Below are positions 34,558 through 42,574 of a DNA stretch of 64,000 nucleotides, one piece after another. The stretch is taken from the NCBI RefSeq assembly GCF_964253915.1, contig NZ_CAXUSG020000003.1, positions 397,164 through 461,163 on the forward strand, written 5' to 3'. The position numbers and the translations under genes were made by a program. Origin of the DNA: Metarhizobium sp964253915. Its GTDB lineage: Bacteria > Pseudomonadota > Alphaproteobacteria > Rhizobiales > Rhizobiaceae. How positions within the stretch are numbered: position 1 is the first letter of the stretch; each line of letters begins with the position of its first letter. Under the pieces are notes generated by a model. That model had not been told where the DNA came from. It did not search any database and saw only the letters and a program-made list of their open reading frames with translations.

Positions 34558-35958
34558 TTAATATCTGTAGTGCTCAGCCTTGAACGGGCCCTGCTGCGAC
34601 ACGCCGATGTAGTCGGCCTGGGTCTCAGAAAGCTCGGTTAGCTTTGCGCCGAGCTTGGCGAGGTGCAGGCGGGCGACCTTCTCGTCGAGGTGCTTCGGCA
34701 GGATGTAGACGTCGTTCTTGTATTCGCCGGGCTTGGTGAACAGCTCGATCTGCGCCAGCACCTGGTTGGTGAACGAGGCCGACATCACGAAGGACGGGTG
34801 ACCGGTGGCGTTGCCGAGGTTGAGCAGGCGGCCTTCGGAAAGAAGGATCATGCGGTTGCCCTTGGGGAACTCGATCAGGTCGACCTGCGGCTTGACGTTG
34901 GTCCACTTGAGATTGCGCAGGGCAGCGACCTGGATCTCGTTGTCGAAGTGGCCGATGTTGCCGACGATCGCCATGTCCTTCATCTCGCGCATATGCTCGA
35001 TGCGGATGACGTCCTTGTTGCCGGTGGTGGTGATGAAGATGTCGGCGCTGGAGACGACATCTTCGAGTGTCACCACTTCAAAACCGTCCATGGCGGCCTG
35101 CAGGGCGCAGATCGGATCGATTTCGGTAACCTTGACGCGGGCGCCGGCGCCCTGCAGCGAGGCAGCCGAACCCTTGCCGACGTCGCCGTAACCGCAGACG
35201 ACGGCAACCTTGCCGGCCATCATCACGTCGGTGCCGCGGCGGATGCCATCGACCAGCGATTCCTTGCAGCCGTACTTGTTGTCGAACTTCGACTTGGTGA
35301 CGGAGTCGTTGACGTTGATTGCCGGGAAGGGCAGCAGGCCCTTCTTCGACAGTTCGTACAGGCGGTGAACGCCCGTCGTCGTTTCTTCGGTGACGCCCTT
35401 GATCGCATCGCGCTGCTTGGTGAACCAGCCCGGCGAAGCCTTGAGGCGCTTCTTGATCTGCGCGATCAGGATCTCTTCTTCTTCGGAACCCGGATTGGAG
35501 AGCACGTCCTCACCGGCTTCGGCGCGGGCGCCGAGCAGGATGTACATGGTGGCGTCGCCGCCATCGTCGAGGATCATGTTGGAGAGGCCGCCATCGGCCC
35601 ACTGGAAGATCTTGTCGGTGTATTCCCAGTATTCGGTGAGCGATTCGCCCTTGACGGCGAAGACCGGAACGCCGGTGGCGGCGATCGCGGCAGCGGCGTG
35701 GTCCTGGGTGGAGAAGATGTTGCACGAAGCCCAGCGGACCTCGGCGCCGAGCGCGACCAGCGTCTCGATCAGCACGGCGGTCTGGATCGTCATGTGCAGC
35801 GAGCCGGTGATGCGCGCGCCCTTCAGCGGCTTGCTCTGGCCGAATTCGCTGCGGCAGGCCATCAGGCCCGGCATTTCGGTTTCGGCAATGTTCAGTTCCT
35901 TGCGGCCGAAGTCGGCAAGACCGATATCGGCGACAATGTAATCTTTTTCAGCGCTCAT
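34558..35958 (-). CDS. ahcY: S-adenosylhomocysteine hydrolase
   Basis: A 466-residue NAD-dependent AHCY that reversibly cleaves S-adenosylhomocysteine to adenosine and homocysteine, relieving inhibition of methyltransferases. Conserved parts: N-terminal VADIGLADFGRKE, NAD-binding GYGDVGKGSA and the C-terminal PFKAEHYRY that ends in the family's Lys-x-x-His-Tyr-Arg-Tyr. ATG 35958 has GGAGAGC 4 nt upstream; the open frame to 36066 is not conserved. About 140 bases upstream lies a palindromic operator (36097-36126). Transcription ends at the hairpin 34502-34527. Confidence 0.97.
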   Translation of the reverse strand: MSAEKDYIVADIGLADFGRKELNIAETEMPGLMACRSEFGQSKPLKGARITGSLHMTIQTAVLIETLVALGAEVRWASCNIFSTQDHAAAAIAATGVPVFAVKGESLTEYWEYTDKIFQWADGGLSNMILDDGGDATMYILLGARAEAGEDVLSNPGSEEEEILIAQIKKRLKASPGWFTKQRDAIKGVTEETTTGVHRLYELSKKGLLPFPAINVNDSVTKSKFDNKYGCKESLVDGIRRGTDVMMAGKVAVVCGYGDVGKGSAASLQGAGARVKVTEIDPICALQAAMDGFEVVTLEDVVSSADIFITTTGNKDVIRIEHMREMKDMAIVGNIGHFDNEIQVAALRNLKWTNVKPQVDLIEFPKGNRMILLSEGRLLNLGNATGHPSFVMSASFTNQVLAQIELFTKPGEYKNDVYILPKHLDEKVARLHLAKLGAKLTELSETQADYIGVSQQGPFKAEHYRY

Positions 35959-36096
35959 GAAGCTCTCCAGGCTGGATGAACAGCCCCGTGCCGCAAGGCC
36001 GGTCGGCAAGCGGGGAAGGGGATGCGGGAAATCACCTCCGCAGCATACGCGGATGCTGCAGCCCATGTATCAGGCTTCAAGGGGGAAGGCAACACA

Positions 36097-36126
36097 GATA
36101 TAAAGAAGTCTTTATGTCTTTATATC
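36097..36126. promoter_or_regulatory. Palindromic operator upstream of ahcY
   Basis: GATATAAAGA (36097-36106) and TCTTTATATC (36117-36126) are perfect inverted arms; inside lies a second palindrome, ATAAAGA-AG-TCTTTAT (36100-36115). The half-sites resemble ArsR-type operators predicted for methionine and SAH regulators (SahR) of Proteobacteria. The match to SahR is inference. I found no metK or SAH riboswitch fold here. Confidence 0.6.
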
Positions 36127-36140
36127 GTCAAAGAAGGCAA

Positions 36141-36416
36141 TTACATCTCTTCGCCGAAACGGTTCTGGATGAGCTGGTCGAGCGCCTCGAGAACCTCTGC
36201 GGCCTGGTTGCCGCTGGTGGTCACGAAAATGGTACAGCCGGGGCTTGCCGCAAGCATCATCAGGCCCATGATCGAGGTGCCACCGACGGTCATGCCGTCC
36301 TTGGATACGGTCACGGTGGCATCGAAACCATCGACCGTCTGCACGAATTTCGCCGAGGCGCGGGCATGCAGGCCACGCTTGTTGATGATGAGCAGTTCCC
36401 GGGAGAGGTCGGACAT
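36141..36416 (-). CDS. ptsH: Phosphocarrier protein HPr (regulatory PTS)
   Basis: A 91-residue HPr with phospho-acceptor His17 in KRGLHARASAKF and the regulatory Ser48 in GGTSIMGLMM that HprK phosphorylates. In rhizobia HPr serves a regulatory, non-transporting PTS with EI-Ntr and EIIA proteins; no sugar-specific membrane component is in the window. It is downstream of manX and hprK on the same strand, with gaps of about 20 and 107 nt, so they may be one unit. Its stop lies 15 bases from the ahcY operator palindrome. Confidence 0.95.
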   Translation of the reverse strand: MSDLSRELLIINKRGLHARASAKFVQTVDGFDATVTVSKDGMTVGGTSIMGLMMLAASPGCTIFVTTSGNQAAEVLEALDQLIQNRFGEEM

Positions 36417-36436
36417 GAAAGGGTCTTAAGGGTCCA

Positions 36437-36838
36437 TCATTTGCCGCTGAGAACGCGGCTTGCCACGTTGATATATTTGCGCCCGGCTTCGGAAGCCTCC
36501 ACCAGTGCCTTTTCCATGTTGTTTTCGCCGCGCACGCCGGCAAGCTTGATCAGCATCGGCAGGTTGACGCCGGCAATCACTTCAATGTGGCCGCTGCTCA
36601 TCGCGGAGATGGCGAGATTGGAGGGCGTGCCACCGAACATGTCGGTCAGAATGATCACGCCGTGCCCGGCATCGGCGCTTGTCACGGCTTCGAGGATGTC
36701 CTGCCGCCGCTGGTCCATGTCGTCCTCGGGTCCGATGCATACCGTTTCGATCTGTTTCTGTGGACCGACCACATGCTCCACGGCATGACGAAACTCTTCT
36801 GCCAGCTTGCCATGAGTGACAAGCACAAGTCCGATCAT
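36437..36838 (-). CDS. manX: PTS EIIA component, mannose family (ManX-like)
   Basis: A 133-residue EIIA-Man: the accepting His9 in VTHGKLAEEF and the family block LTDMFGGTPSNLA are present. In rhizobia this lone IIA-Man protein is part of the regulatory PTS and is suspected to control carbon storage or the two-component ChvG system; no IIBCD permease genes are adjacent. ATG 36838 has GGGAGCAG about 8 nt upstream; the frame is open to 36916 but would add 26 residues that are not conserved. 20 nt separate it from ptsH. Confidence 0.9.
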   Translation of the reverse strand: MIGLVLVTHGKLAEEFRHAVEHVVGPQKQIETVCIGPEDDMDQRRQDILEAVTSADAGHGVIILTDMFGGTPSNLAISAMSSGHIEVIAGVNLPMLIKLAGVRGENNMEKALVEASEAGRKYINVASRVLSGK

Positions 36839-36945
36839 GATAATTCTGCTCCCTGCGATACGCAAACAGGTGGGCAGATATCGCAACGCAACAATCTCGT
36901 CCACCGTCGGCGGCACATCTTGGCAGCGAAAAGACGAAGTGCAAG

Positions 36946-37440
36946 TTAAAAACGTCGCAATAATGGCGAGGAATTGCCCCCGGAAAGCGGTTTTCCGTTA
37001 AAAGGAATGAAGGCGGAGAGGACTGCCAGCGGATCGGCAACCGTCGTCGGGATGCGTAAGAGGGGCAGGAGAGCGCCTTCGAACAGCTCGAAATCTTCGC
37101 CTTCTGCCGGCAGGCGCTCCGAATTTCGCAGGTCTACCGGCAGGACGGCGTAATCCAGCAGGGCAGGCGAGAGGATTTCCGTTTCGATGATGCCGCTGCC
37201 GCGCAGTTCCATCAGACCCGCTATGGAAGCCGGGGCTTGCGCGACGATGCGGCCCGCATTCAGGCTGACAAAAACCTGGTCATCGCTGATGAGCGCCGAA
37301 AACAGGCCCTCGCGCCGCGCCTGGACCAGGCAGGAAAAGGCAAGGCTCGACTTGCCGCTGCCGGAGGGGCCGACAAACAGCAGGCCGCAGGTTCCGATGA
37401 CGATGGCCGTGCCGTGAATGTTGACAGCAGGCCGGCTCAT
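36946..37440 (-). CDS. hprK: HPr kinase/phosphorylase, short C-terminal-only form
   Basis: A 164-residue HprK made only of the kinase/phosphorylase domain; the N-terminal domain of Gram-positive HprK (about 130 residues) is absent. P-loop GPSGSGKSS at 24-32, SDDQV at 52-56 and ELRGSGIIE at 78-86 (the family signature) are present. It phosphorylates HPr on Ser. ATG 37440 overlaps the chvG stop (ATGA), so it is co-translated with the chvG sensor kinase, a link known in alphaproteobacteria. Confidence 0.92.
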   Translation of the reverse strand: MSRPAVNIHGTAIVIGTCGLLFVGPSGSGKSSLAFSCLVQARREGLFSALISDDQVFVSLNAGRIVAQAPASIAGLMELRGSGIIETEILSPALLDYAVLPVDLRNSERLPAEGEDFELFEGALLPLLRIPTTVADPLAVLSAFIPFNGKPLSGGNSSPLLRRF

Positions 37441-39224
37441 AGCGGCTGGTCTGCCGGCAACGACAGGATGAAGCGGGCACCGCAGGGCTGGCCCTCGGCA
37501 TCGAGAATGTTTTCGGCCTTCAGCGTGCCGCCATGCGCTTCGGCGATCTGGCGGCTGATCGACAGGCCGAGGCCGGAATTCTGGCCAAAACCTTCCGATT
37601 CCGGGCGGTCAGTGTAAAAGCGCTCGAAAATCCGGTCGATATCTTCCGCCTGGATGCCCGGGCCATTGTCCTCGACATGGGCGATGCAACGCGATTTCGA
37701 ACGCGACAACCGCACCAGGATGCGACCGCCATCCACGGGAACGAAGGAGCGGGCGTTCTCGATCAGGTTGGTGACGATCTGCCCCAGACGAAGGTCGTGG
37801 CCGGTTACGGTAAAGCGTGCTTTCGGATGCGCCTTGCGATCGACGAGGAAGTCGAGCGTCACCGGTTTCTTGTTGCTGCGGATCTGCCGCGAAATCTCGA
37901 CGAGATTGCCGAGCAGCGTTTCCAGATCCACCTGCTTGGCGTCGGAACGCGCCAGTTCGGCATCGAGGCGGGAAGCATCGGAAATATCGCTGATCAGGCG
38001 GTCGAGGCGGCGCACGTCGTGCTGGATGATGTCGAGCAGCCGCTTCTTGGATTCCTCCGTGCGCGCTAGGGGCAATGTCTCGACCGCGCTGCGCAATGAG
38101 GTCAGCGGGTTCTTCAATTCATGGCTGACATCGGCGGCAAAACTTTCGATCGCATCGATGCGGTCGTAGAGCGCCGTGGTCATTTCGCGCAACGCCACGG
38201 AAAGATTGCCGATTTCGTCCTGACGCACGGAAAAATCCGGAATCTCTTCGCGTGTCTTGGCGCCGCGCCGCACGCGGACTGCCGCCGCCGCCAAGCGTCG
38301 CAATGGATTGGCGATGGTCGACGACAGAAGTAGCGACAGGACGACGTTGACCAGCGTTGCGACGCCGAAAACCCGCAGGATCGCCAGCCGTTCGGCATGG
38401 ACGATCTTGTCGATATCGCCGGCCTGCGTCGACAAAAGCAGCACGCCGAGCACGGCGCGAAAACGCTGCACGGGAACGGCGACCGAAACGATCAGCTCGC
38501 CCTTGTCGGTGACGCGCACGACCGCGCCGCGCACGCCGGTCAGGGCATTCATCACTTCCGGATAGATCGAGCCGTCGCCACCCGGCGCTTCCTTGTATTG
38601 CGGCAGGTTGCTCGGCTGCAGGATGCGATTGATCCAGTTGGCGAAGCGGCTGCTCCAGCTGCCTTGCTCGTCCTCGACCGGCGGCAGGTCGAAACGCAGC
38701 ACCTGGCCGCGGGAATAGAGATGCCGGGAATCGAGCAGCAGATTGGCATCGGCATCGAAGATGCGGGCGCGGGTGCGGGTCGGCGAGATCAGCCGGCGCA
38801 GAACCGGCGCCACCCGTTCCGGATCGATCGGGAATTCCAGGTCCTCGTCGTTCGGGATCGGCGTGATGCTCTGGCCGGCCTGCAGTTCGAGCAGCTTTTC
38901 CGGGTCGATGGTGATGGAGTTGGTATCGACCGAGGCGGAAGCCGAAATCGCGCCGGCGATGATTTCGCCCTGGGTCAGCAGGCTTTCGACGCGGGCGTCG
39001 ATCAGGCCTTCCCGGAACTGGTTGAGATAAAGAATGCCGCCGACGAGCACCAGCAGGGCGGCGAGATTGAAGAACAGGATGCGCCGCGTCAGGCTGGAAA
39101 AGACGGCATTGCCGAAGATCCGCCGGATCAGCGTGAAAGGGCGCGACAGATAACGCCGCGTGCCACGGCGCACGACCGGGCTCTCGGTATCGTCGACATC
39201 CCTCTCCAAGGGCACAGTTGCCAA
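37437..39224 (-). CDS. chvG: Sensor histidine kinase ChvG/ExoS
   Basis: A 595-residue inner-membrane kinase. Membrane helices lie at about residues 48-66 and 281-303, with a periplasmic domain of about 210 residues between that is known in Sinorhizobium and Agrobacterium to bind ExoR. A HAMP region follows, then the H-box VSHELKNPL with His368 and the HATPase with NLIENA and NGPG motifs. With ChvI it controls the switch to symbiosis or virulence: exopolysaccharide, flagella, acid and envelope responses. Its stop overlaps hprK. chvI lies 82 nt upstream on the same strand. Confidence 0.94.
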   Translation of the reverse strand: MATVPLERDVDDTESPVVRRGTRRYLSRPFTLIRRIFGNAVFSSLTRRILFFNLAALLVLVGGILYLNQFREGLIDARVESLLTQGEIIAGAISASASVDTNSITIDPEKLLELQAGQSITPIPNDEDLEFPIDPERVAPVLRRLISPTRTRARIFDADANLLLDSRHLYSRGQVLRFDLPPVEDEQGSWSSRFANWINRILQPSNLPQYKEAPGGDGSIYPEVMNALTGVRGAVVRVTDKGELIVSVAVPVQRFRAVLGVLLLSTQAGDIDKIVHAERLAILRVFGVATLVNVVLSLLLSSTIANPLRRLAAAAVRVRRGAKTREEIPDFSVRQDEIGNLSVALREMTTALYDRIDAIESFAADVSHELKNPLTSLRSAVETLPLARTEESKKRLLDIIQHDVRRLDRLISDISDASRLDAELARSDAKQVDLETLLGNLVEISRQIRSNKKPVTLDFLVDRKAHPKARFTVTGHDLRLGQIVTNLIENARSFVPVDGGRILVRLSRSKSRCIAHVEDNGPGIQAEDIDRIFERFYTDRPESEGFGQNSGLGLSISRQIAEAHGGTLKAENILDAEGQPCGARFILSLPADQPL

Positions 39225-39306
39225 GTCAGTCTGCCTTCCGCAGGGGCGGGCTCAATCGCCCGGCCATTCCTGCCTTTTCTTTATCCGCCGGGACGCCTGC
39301 AGCGAC

Positions 39307-40032
39307 TCAGGCGGCTTCGCGGAAGCGATAGCCCACGCCGTACAGGGTTTCAATCATGTCGAAATCGCCATCGACGACCTTGAACTTCTTGCGCAGCCGC
39401 TTGATGTGGCTGTCGATGGTGCGGTCGTCGACATAGACCTGCTCATCATAGGCGGCGTCCATCAGGGCGTCACGGCTTTTTACCACGCCGGGGCGTTGCG
39501 CCAGCGAATGCAGGATGAGGAATTCGGTGACGGTCAGCGTCACCGGCTCACCCTTCCAGGTGCAGGTGTGGCGCTCCTGGTCCATTACCAGCTGGCCGCG
39601 TTCGAGCGACCGGGCCGCCTGTTGTGCCGGGGTCGGTTTGGCGGCGGTGCCGGCCGCTGCCTGTTCACGATTGGCAGCCCGGCGCAGGATCGCCTTGACG
39701 CGCTCCACCAGCAGGCGCTGGGAGAACGGCTTGGTGATGAAATCGTCGGCACCCATCTTCAGGCCGAACAACTCGTCGATTTCCTCATCCTTGGAGGTGA
39801 GGAAGATCACCGGGATATCGGATTTCTGCCGCAGGCGGCGCAGCAGTTCCATGCCATCCATGCGGGGCATCTTGATATCGAAGATGGCCATCTGTGGCGG
39901 ACGGGCGAGCAGGCCGTCGAGGGCAGAAGCGCCGTCCGTGTAGGTTTCGACCTTATATCCTTCCGCCTCGAGCGCGATCGATACGGATGTAAGAATATTG
40001 CGGTCGTCGTCAACGAGCGCGATTGTCTGCAT
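39307..40032 (-). CDS. chvI: Response regulator ChvI
   Basis: A 241-residue OmpR/PhoB-type regulator. The receiver domain has Asp9-Asp10 in LVDDD, phospho-acceptor Asp52 in IFDIKMP and Lys101 in FITKPFS; a winged-helix domain with the motif YVDDRTIDSHIKRLRKKF follows. It is phosphorylated by ChvG. ATG 40032 has GGAG 9 nt upstream and matches the N-terminus MQTIALVDDD of rhizobial ChvI; an ATG at 40053 with GAGAG upstream is an alternative. Divergent from pckA across a 336-nt region. Confidence 0.95.
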   Translation of the reverse strand: MQTIALVDDDRNILTSVSIALEAEGYKVETYTDGASALDGLLARPPQMAIFDIKMPRMDGMELLRRLRQKSDIPVIFLTSKDEEIDELFGLKMGADDFITKPFSQRLLVERVKAILRRAANREQAAAGTAAKPTPAQQAARSLERGQLVMDQERHTCTWKGEPVTLTVTEFLILHSLAQRPGVVKSRDALMDAAYDEQVYVDDRTIDSHIKRLRKKFKVVDGDFDMIETLYGVGYRFREAA

Positions 40033-40214
40033 GGTGTTCGTCTCCATCGTCATAGGTGCGCATCTCTCCCGGCAGTTGCCTAAGCCAAGGTGGCGATCGA
40101 AGCGCTTCTTGAGGATAAAGGTGGAACAAATTGTGGCAAAGATAAAGGGTAAAGCCATCCACCGCTGCCGGCGCACCGTCCGCAGCTCCTCTTGCCGCGC
40201 ATAAAAATACCTCT

Positions 40215-40229
40215 TCTAAACGATTTAAA
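40215..40229 (-). promoter_or_regulatory. Operator copy 1 upstream of pckA
   Basis: TCTAAACGATTTAAA (40215-40229) resembles the site at 40244-40258 in reverse orientation; 11 of 15 positions match between them on the strand ATTAATCGATTTAAA. A CG-centred AT palindrome is typical of LacI-family regulators. PckR is a LacI-type regulator of pckA in Sinorhizobium meliloti; PckR binding here is inference. Confidence 0.5.
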
Positions 40230-40243
40230 AGAACTGTTATTTT

Positions 40244-40258
40244 TTTAAATCGATTAAT
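40244..40258 (+). promoter_or_regulatory. Operator copy 2 upstream of pckA
   Basis: TTTAAATCGATTAAT, the inverted partner of 40215-40229. Together the inner arms CGATTTAAAA (40221-40230) and TTTTAAATCG (40243-40252) form a 10-bp perfect inverted repeat. It ends 35 nt before the predicted -35 element of pckA. Confidence 0.5.
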
Positions 40259-40293
40259 ATATTGATATTATTGAATATTTTAGAATTGGCATC

Positions 40294-40322
40294 TTGCCCT
40301 TTTAAAAAACGCTGTCTATTTT
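40294..40322 (+). promoter_or_regulatory. Candidate pckA promoter
   Basis: TTGCCC (40294-40299), 17-nt spacer, TATTTT (40317-40322); downstream AAAGGAAAC is the ribosome site and ATG is at 40369. Predicted by eye. Confidence 0.5.
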
Positions 40323-40368
40323 CCCGAAAAATCACCAGCCTCCACCTTCTTTGCAAAGGAAACGTCAC

Positions 40369-41979
40369 ATGGACGAAATCGGCATTCACAACCCGGCTCT
40401 CGGGGTTGCGGCAATCGGCCTTCAGGAAGCGGCACAGGTCTATTACAACCTGGACGAAAGCCGTCTCTACGAAGAATCGATTCGTCGCGGTGAAGCCGAA
40501 CTGACGGCAGACGGGGCGCTTCGGGCGCTCACCGGCCAGCACACCGGCCGTTCCGCCAAGGACAAGTTCGTCGTCCGTGATGCCGACACCGAAGACAAGA
40601 TCTGGTGGGACAACAACAAGCCGATGTCGCGCCAGCATTTCGAGCTGCTGCATCAGGACATGCTGGCGCATGCCAAGGGCCGGACGCTGTTCGTCCAGGA
40701 CCTGATCGGCGGCGCCGATGCCGAAAACGCCTTGCCGTCGCGGGTCGTGACGGAATTCGCCTGGCATTCGCTGTTCATCCGCAACCTGCTGATCCGTCCG
40801 GAGCGTTCGACGCTGAACACGTTCGAGGCGAAGCTGACGATCATCGACCTGCCGAGTTTCCGCGCCGATCCGGAGCGTCACGGCTGCCGCAGCGAAACCG
40901 TGATTGCCTGCGACCTGACCAACGGTCTCGTGCTGATCGCCGGCACGTCCTACGCCGGCGAAATGAAGAAGTCGGTCTTCACCGTTCTGAACTACCTGCT
41001 GCCGGCCAAGGGCGTCATGCCGATGCATTGCTCGGCCAATGTCGGCAATGACGGCGATGCCGCGGTGTTCTTCGGCCTGTCGGGCACCGGCAAGACGACG
41101 CTGTCGGCCGATCCGAGCCGCACGCTGATCGGCGACGACGAGCATGGCTGGGGCGAACACGGCATCTTCAATTTCGAAGGCGGCTGTTACGCCAAGACCA
41201 TCCGGCTGTCGGCCGAAGCCGAGCCGGAGATCTATGCCACGACGAAACGCTTCGGCACCGTACTGGAAAACGTCGTGCTCGACGAAAACCGCGTGCCGAA
41301 CTTCGACGATGCCTCGCTGACGGAAAACACCCGCTGCGCCTATCCGCTGCATTTCATCCCGAATGCGTCGGAAACCGGCATCGCGCCGCATCCGAAGACG
41401 ATCATCATGCTGACGGCCGATGCTTTTGGCGTATTGCCGCCGATCGCCCGGCTGACGCCGGAACAGGCGATGTACCACTTCCTCTCCGGCTACACCGCCA
41501 AGGTCGCCGGCACGGAAAAGGGCGTCACCGAGCCGGAAGCCACCTTCTCGACCTGCTTCGGCGCACCGTTCATGCCGCGCCATCCGGCCGAATATGGCAA
41601 CCTGCTGAAGGAACTGATCAATCGTCATGGCGTCGATTGCTGGCTGGTCAACACCGGCTGGACCGGCGGCGCCTACGGCACCGGCCACCGCATGCCGATC
41701 AAGGCCACGCGCGCCCTGCTCACAGCTGCGCTGACCGGCGAGCTGAAGAAGGCCGATTTCCGCACTGATGCCAATTTCGGCTTCGCCGTGCCGGTGACGG
41801 TCGAAGGCGTCGATACCGGCATCCTCGACCCGCGCTCGACCTGGGCCGACAAGGCCGCCTACGACGCGCAGGCGAAAAAGCTGGTCGGTATGTTCATCGG
41901 CAACTTTGCCAAGTTCGAAAGCCATGTCGACGGCAAGGTTCGCGATGCCGCGCCGCGCACGGCGGTTGCAGCCGAATAA
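40369..41979 (+). CDS. pckA: Phosphoenolpyruvate carboxykinase (ATP)
   Basis: A 536-residue PckA that makes PEP from oxaloacetate with ATP, the entry to gluconeogenesis from dicarboxylates and therefore important for rhizobia on organic acids. The kinase-specific loop FFGLSGTGKTTLSADP binds ATP; catalytic residues in DDEHGWG and GGCYAKTI are present. ATG 40369 has AAAGGAAAC 5-9 nt upstream; a GTG or other start at 40351 would add six residues. The strong AT-rich leader has paired operators. No transporter or enzyme partner adjacent; arfB follows. Confidence 0.97.
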   Translation: MDEIGIHNPALGVAAIGLQEAAQVYYNLDESRLYEESIRRGEAELTADGALRALTGQHTGRSAKDKFVVRDADTEDKIWWDNNKPMSRQHFELLHQDMLAHAKGRTLFVQDLIGGADAENALPSRVVTEFAWHSLFIRNLLIRPERSTLNTFEAKLTIIDLPSFRADPERHGCRSETVIACDLTNGLVLIAGTSYAGEMKKSVFTVLNYLLPAKGVMPMHCSANVGNDGDAAVFFGLSGTGKTTLSADPSRTLIGDDEHGWGEHGIFNFEGGCYAKTIRLSAEAEPEIYATTKRFGTVLENVVLDENRVPNFDDASLTENTRCAYPLHFIPNASETGIAPHPKTIIMLTADAFGVLPPIARLTPEQAMYHFLSGYTAKVAGTEKGVTEPEATFSTCFGAPFMPRHPAEYGNLLKELINRHGVDCWLVNTGWTGGAYGTGHRMPIKATRALLTAALTGELKKADFRTDANFGFAVPVTVEGVDTGILDPRSTWADKAAYDAQAKKLVGMFIGNFAKFESHVDGKVRDAAPRTAVAAE

Positions 41980-41992
41980 ACCTCTGCGGGTA

Positions 41993-42008
41993 TGATTCAC
42001 GTGAAACC
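41993..42008. other. parS-like centromere site 4 (weaker)
   Basis: TGATTCACGTGAAACC, two mismatches from the ParB consensus. It lies in the 126-nt gap between pckA and arfB, about 41.5 kb from the putative origin. The ten-base core TTCACGTGAA is perfect. Weaker than the three proximal sites. Confidence 0.6.
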
Positions 42009-42105
42009 CGGTGGCTTCGGCTGCCGGGTTTCGTCGTTTTTGCCGGATGGTTTCGGGTTTCCAAGGCGTAGGCAATGTGAAATAGATCGCGCTCGGAGAC
42101 AGGAC

Positions 42106-42543
42106 ATGGCCAGCGACGCGCTTTACATCAACGACCGTATCACCATCGCCGGCTGGGAGCTGACGGAACAATTCGTGCTGGCCGGCGGTGCCGGCGGGCA
42201 GAATGTCAACAAGGTCTCGACGGCCGTCCAGCTGTTCTTCAACATCAGCAATTCCCCCTCGCTTTCCGAGCGGATCAAGGACAATGCGCTGAAACTTTCC
42301 GGCCGCCGCGTCGCGAAAGACGGCACGCTGATGATCGAGGCGAACCGTTTCCGCAGCCAGGAGCGAAACCGCGAGGATGCGCGCGAACGGCTGAAGGAAC
42401 TGATCCTCAAGGCCGCCGAACCGCCGCCGCCGCCGCGCAAGAAGACGCGGCCGACAAAAGGTTCGGTCGAACGCCGGCTGAAGGAAAAGGCCGGCCGCTC
42501 CGACGTCAAGAAGATGCGCGGCAAGCCGGGGGGAGGCGAATGA
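42106..42543 (+). CDS. arfB: Alternative ribosome-rescue factor / peptidyl-tRNA hydrolase ArfB (YaeJ)
   Basis: A 145-residue protein with the release-factor GGQ motif at about 30-32 (AGGAGGQNVNK) and a long basic C-terminal tail (KKTRPTKGSVERRLKEKAGRSD) that enters the empty mRNA channel of stalled ribosomes. It hydrolyses peptidyl-tRNA to free non-stop ribosomes. ATG 42106 has GGAGACAGGAC upstream; the frame is open from 41992, over a parS-like site, without conserved residues. alkB follows 31 nt downstream. Confidence 0.93.
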   Translation: MASDALYINDRITIAGWELTEQFVLAGGAGGQNVNKVSTAVQLFFNISNSPSLSERIKDNALKLSGRRVAKDGTLMIEANRFRSQERNREDARERLKELILKAAEPPPPPRKKTRPTKGSVERRLKEKAGRSDVKKMRGKPGGGE

Positions 42544-42574
42544 CCTTCGACGGGCGGTTCGCAACGGTGATCCG

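Noticed and set aside
36013..36130. SAH or SAM riboswitch upstream of ahcY
   Set aside because: The conserved helices and pseudoknot of those riboswitches were not seen; the most ordered element is a DNA palindrome that fits a protein operator better.
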